Source: Alcanivorax nanhaiticus
GTDB lineage: Bacteria > Pseudomonadota > Gammaproteobacteria > Pseudomonadales > Alcanivoracaceae
Length of the DNA: 64,000 bases
Direction: 5' to 3'
Assembly: GCF_000756665.1 (NCBI RefSeq)
Contig: NZ_ARXV01000016.1
Coordinates: 34,959 to 98,958, forward strand
This document shows positions 62,676 to 64,000 of the stretch, one piece after another. Positions within the stretch are counted from its first letter, which is position 1; each line of letters opens with the position of its first letter. The notes under the pieces are model-generated. The model saw only the letters and a program-made list of their open reading frames with translations, was not told where the DNA came from and searched no databases. The position numbers were made by a program, and so were the translations under genes.

Positions 62676-63575
62676 TCAGCCGTCGACATCCTCATGCCGG
62701 CAGGACTCCCCCGGCCATTCCACCTCGATAGTGGAGTGGGCAAACCCGAAATCCAGCACCAGCGCCCGAAACTGCTGTTTCAATGTCTGTACCTGCTCCA
62801 CATCCAGAGAGCCCTTCAACTCCACATGGGCACTGAATACATGCTGCTCACCATCCAGACTCCAGACATGAACATGATGCACCCCGTTTACCTGCTCCGG
62901 CTCACACAGCTGGGACACCAGCTGCTGCACATCCACATCCGCAGGCACAGCCTGCAGGAACACCTTCAGTGACGCCCACAAGTTGCGTGCCACATTGAAA
63001 AGGATAAACAGGGTAAAGCCGATGGACAGGATCGGGTCCAGAATCGGCACTTCCCAGACCATCAGCACCAGTGACACGATCAGTACTGCCACCCAGCCCA
63101 GCACATCTTCCAGCAAGTGCCAGCGGATCATGCTGGCGTTCATGGAGGATTGCCGTAACAGCCGCCAGGCGCCCAGCCCATTCACCACCACACCCAGTAC
63201 CGCCAGCCCAAACATCCCGGTGGCATCAGGCATTTCCGGAGCCCAAAGCCGCGGCACTGCCTCACTGATGATGAACACCGAGCCCACGATCAGCACCACG
63301 GCGTTGATCACCGCCGCCAGCACTGACAAACGCTGGTAACCGTAACTGAAACGGGCGTCCGCCTTGCGTTTACTGGTCTTGCCCAGCACCCAGCCCATGC
63401 CGATCGCCAGGGTATCACCCAAGTCATGCACGGCGTCGGACAGGATCGCCACCGAGTTGACCATCAGGCCGCCCACAAACTCGATGATGGTAAACGTGAA
63501 GTTCAGCCAGAAGGCCAAACCAATCGCCTTACCCTCATCATCACCATGATGATGGCCGTGATGATGTCCATGCAT
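62676..63575 (-). CDS. Cation diffusion facilitator (CDF) metal exporter
   Basis: Protein of 299 residues from the ATG at 63575, which begins with a His-rich MHGHHHGHHHGDD metal-binding tail. Six membrane segments follow, with the metal sites SVAILSDAVHDLGDTLAIG and HLLEDVLGWVAVL, where the H-D/H-D pairs favour zinc. A C-terminal cytoplasmic domain (HVWSLDGEQHVFSAHVEL) closes the protein. It overlaps the DUF3703 stop by 1 nt (TGATG), so it is translationally coupled with it. Confidence 0.94.
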   Translation of the reverse strand: MHGHHHGHHHGDDEGKAIGLAFWLNFTFTIIEFVGGLMVNSVAILSDAVHDLGDTLAIGMGWVLGKTSKRKADARFSYGYQRLSVLAAVINAVVLIVGSVFIISEAVPRLWAPEMPDATGMFGLAVLGVVVNGLGAWRLLRQSSMNASMIRWHLLEDVLGWVAVLIVSLVLMVWEVPILDPILSIGFTLFILFNVARNLWASLKVFLQAVPADVDVQQLVSQLCEPEQVNGVHHVHVWSLDGEQHVFSAHVELKGSLDVEQVQTLKQQFRALVLDFGFAHSTIEVEWPGESCRHEDVDG

Positions 63576-63916
63576 CAGCGTTTCTCCATGATCATTTTCA
63601 GGTTCTCCGGCAGGGGCAAGGGTTTCAGTGGATTCACGTTGGCACCGCCAGTATTTCCCACCGGTACCCACAAACGGGACATCAACAGGGCCGCCGGAAT
63701 GCGCAACAACTGGCCCCGTACTTCAGACCAGTCTCGCCGGTGCCAGCCAACCCTGAACATCCAACAGTGAGTGGTCACATGTGCCATGGTGCTGCGCTGG
63801 CCAAGGATATGCGCTCGCTCCAGCCACGGGAACGCCTCTCCCCAACGCCCCTGTTGGCAAAGCTGCCGGGCTCTGCTCATCGCCTGCTCAAAGGCCTGTT
63901 GCTGCTGTTCGTTCAT
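63575..63916 (-). CDS. DUF3703 protein
   Basis: Protein of 113 residues with the DUF3703 landmarks WLERAHILGQRSTMAHVTTH, MFRVGWHRRDWSEVRGQLLRIP and VPVGNTGGANV. The Cys/His content (HILG, HVTTHCWMF) suggests metal binding. Members occur beside CDF, merP or czc-type genes, as here, where it overlaps the CDF start by 1 nt. No function assigned. The remaining 84 nt to the window end hold no feature I can support. Confidence 0.85.
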   Translation of the reverse strand: MNEQQQQAFEQAMSRARQLCQQGRWGEAFPWLERAHILGQRSTMAHVTTHCWMFRVGWHRRDWSEVRGQLLRIPAALLMSRLWVPVGNTGGANVNPLKPLPLPENLKMIMEKR

Positions 63917-64000
63917 CTCGGCTACCTCTTCCTGCTATCCCACGCCTCCATTAAAAAAGCTATAGTGACTACAGGTTCAAGGGAGTCTCTGAATAACTCC

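Overview
The window is a chromosomal stretch of a marine gammaproteobacterium, most likely Alcanivorax or a close relative (inference). The basis is moderately high GC, a conserved block folA-thyA-lgt-TauE/SafE and M20 peptidase-ptsP-rppH-HAD phosphatase that I remember from Pseudomonas-type genomes, biosynthetic speA/speE, and a cytochrome P450 in a hydrocarbon-degrader-like background. I found no rRNA, tRNA, CRISPR array, integrase, transposase or prophage gene. The window reads as core chromosome with accessory metal and vitamin modules.

Layout: 1-11.5 kb holds housekeeping genes (OsmC protein, folA, thyA, lgt, a TauE/SafE exporter, an NRDE protein, an M20 peptidase, ptsP, rppH, a HAD phosphatase and an imelysin-like lipoprotein). 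11.8-21.2 kb holds a small outer-membrane protein and then a copper-handling cluster: P1B-type ATPase with a MerR/CueR-type operator, a methyltransferase, a cupredoxin, a DUF411 protein, a LysE transporter, a CopL-like protein, the CopA oxidase, CopB and a cytochrome c. 21.3-24.4 kb holds carbonic anhydrase, moaA, slyD and a methyltransferase. 24.5-37.5 kb is a cobalamin module: TonB receptor behind a cobalamin riboswitch, BtuF/BtuC/BtuD-like importer, cobB, cobO, cobQ, then cobC-type aminotransferase/decarboxylase, cbiB, cobT, a CobC-type phosphatase and cobU; cobS is not in the window. 37.5-53 kb holds PhnA, moeA-moaB, a P450, two MscS-family channels, a Kunitz-domain lipoprotein operon, DUF2057, YjbQ, an SDR, a 2-hydroxyacid dehydrogenase, DUF523, DUF4112, a Rieske protein and speA. 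53-64 kb holds speE, a transglutaminase-like protein, a short CbiX, an HDAC-family protein, a MacAB-TolC-type efflux operon, DUF4336, DUF3820, and a CDF transporter with DUF3703.

The most unusual signal is not a gene. About fifteen intergenic elements are built from 7-nt units (GAGTNNC, AAGTNNC, AAGTNNA, GACGNCT and similar), iterated two to four times and usually repeated in inverted orientation after a 10-110 nt spacer. They sit directly at gene 3' ends, several overlap the stop codon, and I find none in divergent promoter regions. Among convergent gene pairs with a real spacer, each has either one of these elements or a conventional GC-rich hairpin, never both. A second notable item is a small lipoprotein with a eukaryotic-type Kunitz/BPTI domain.
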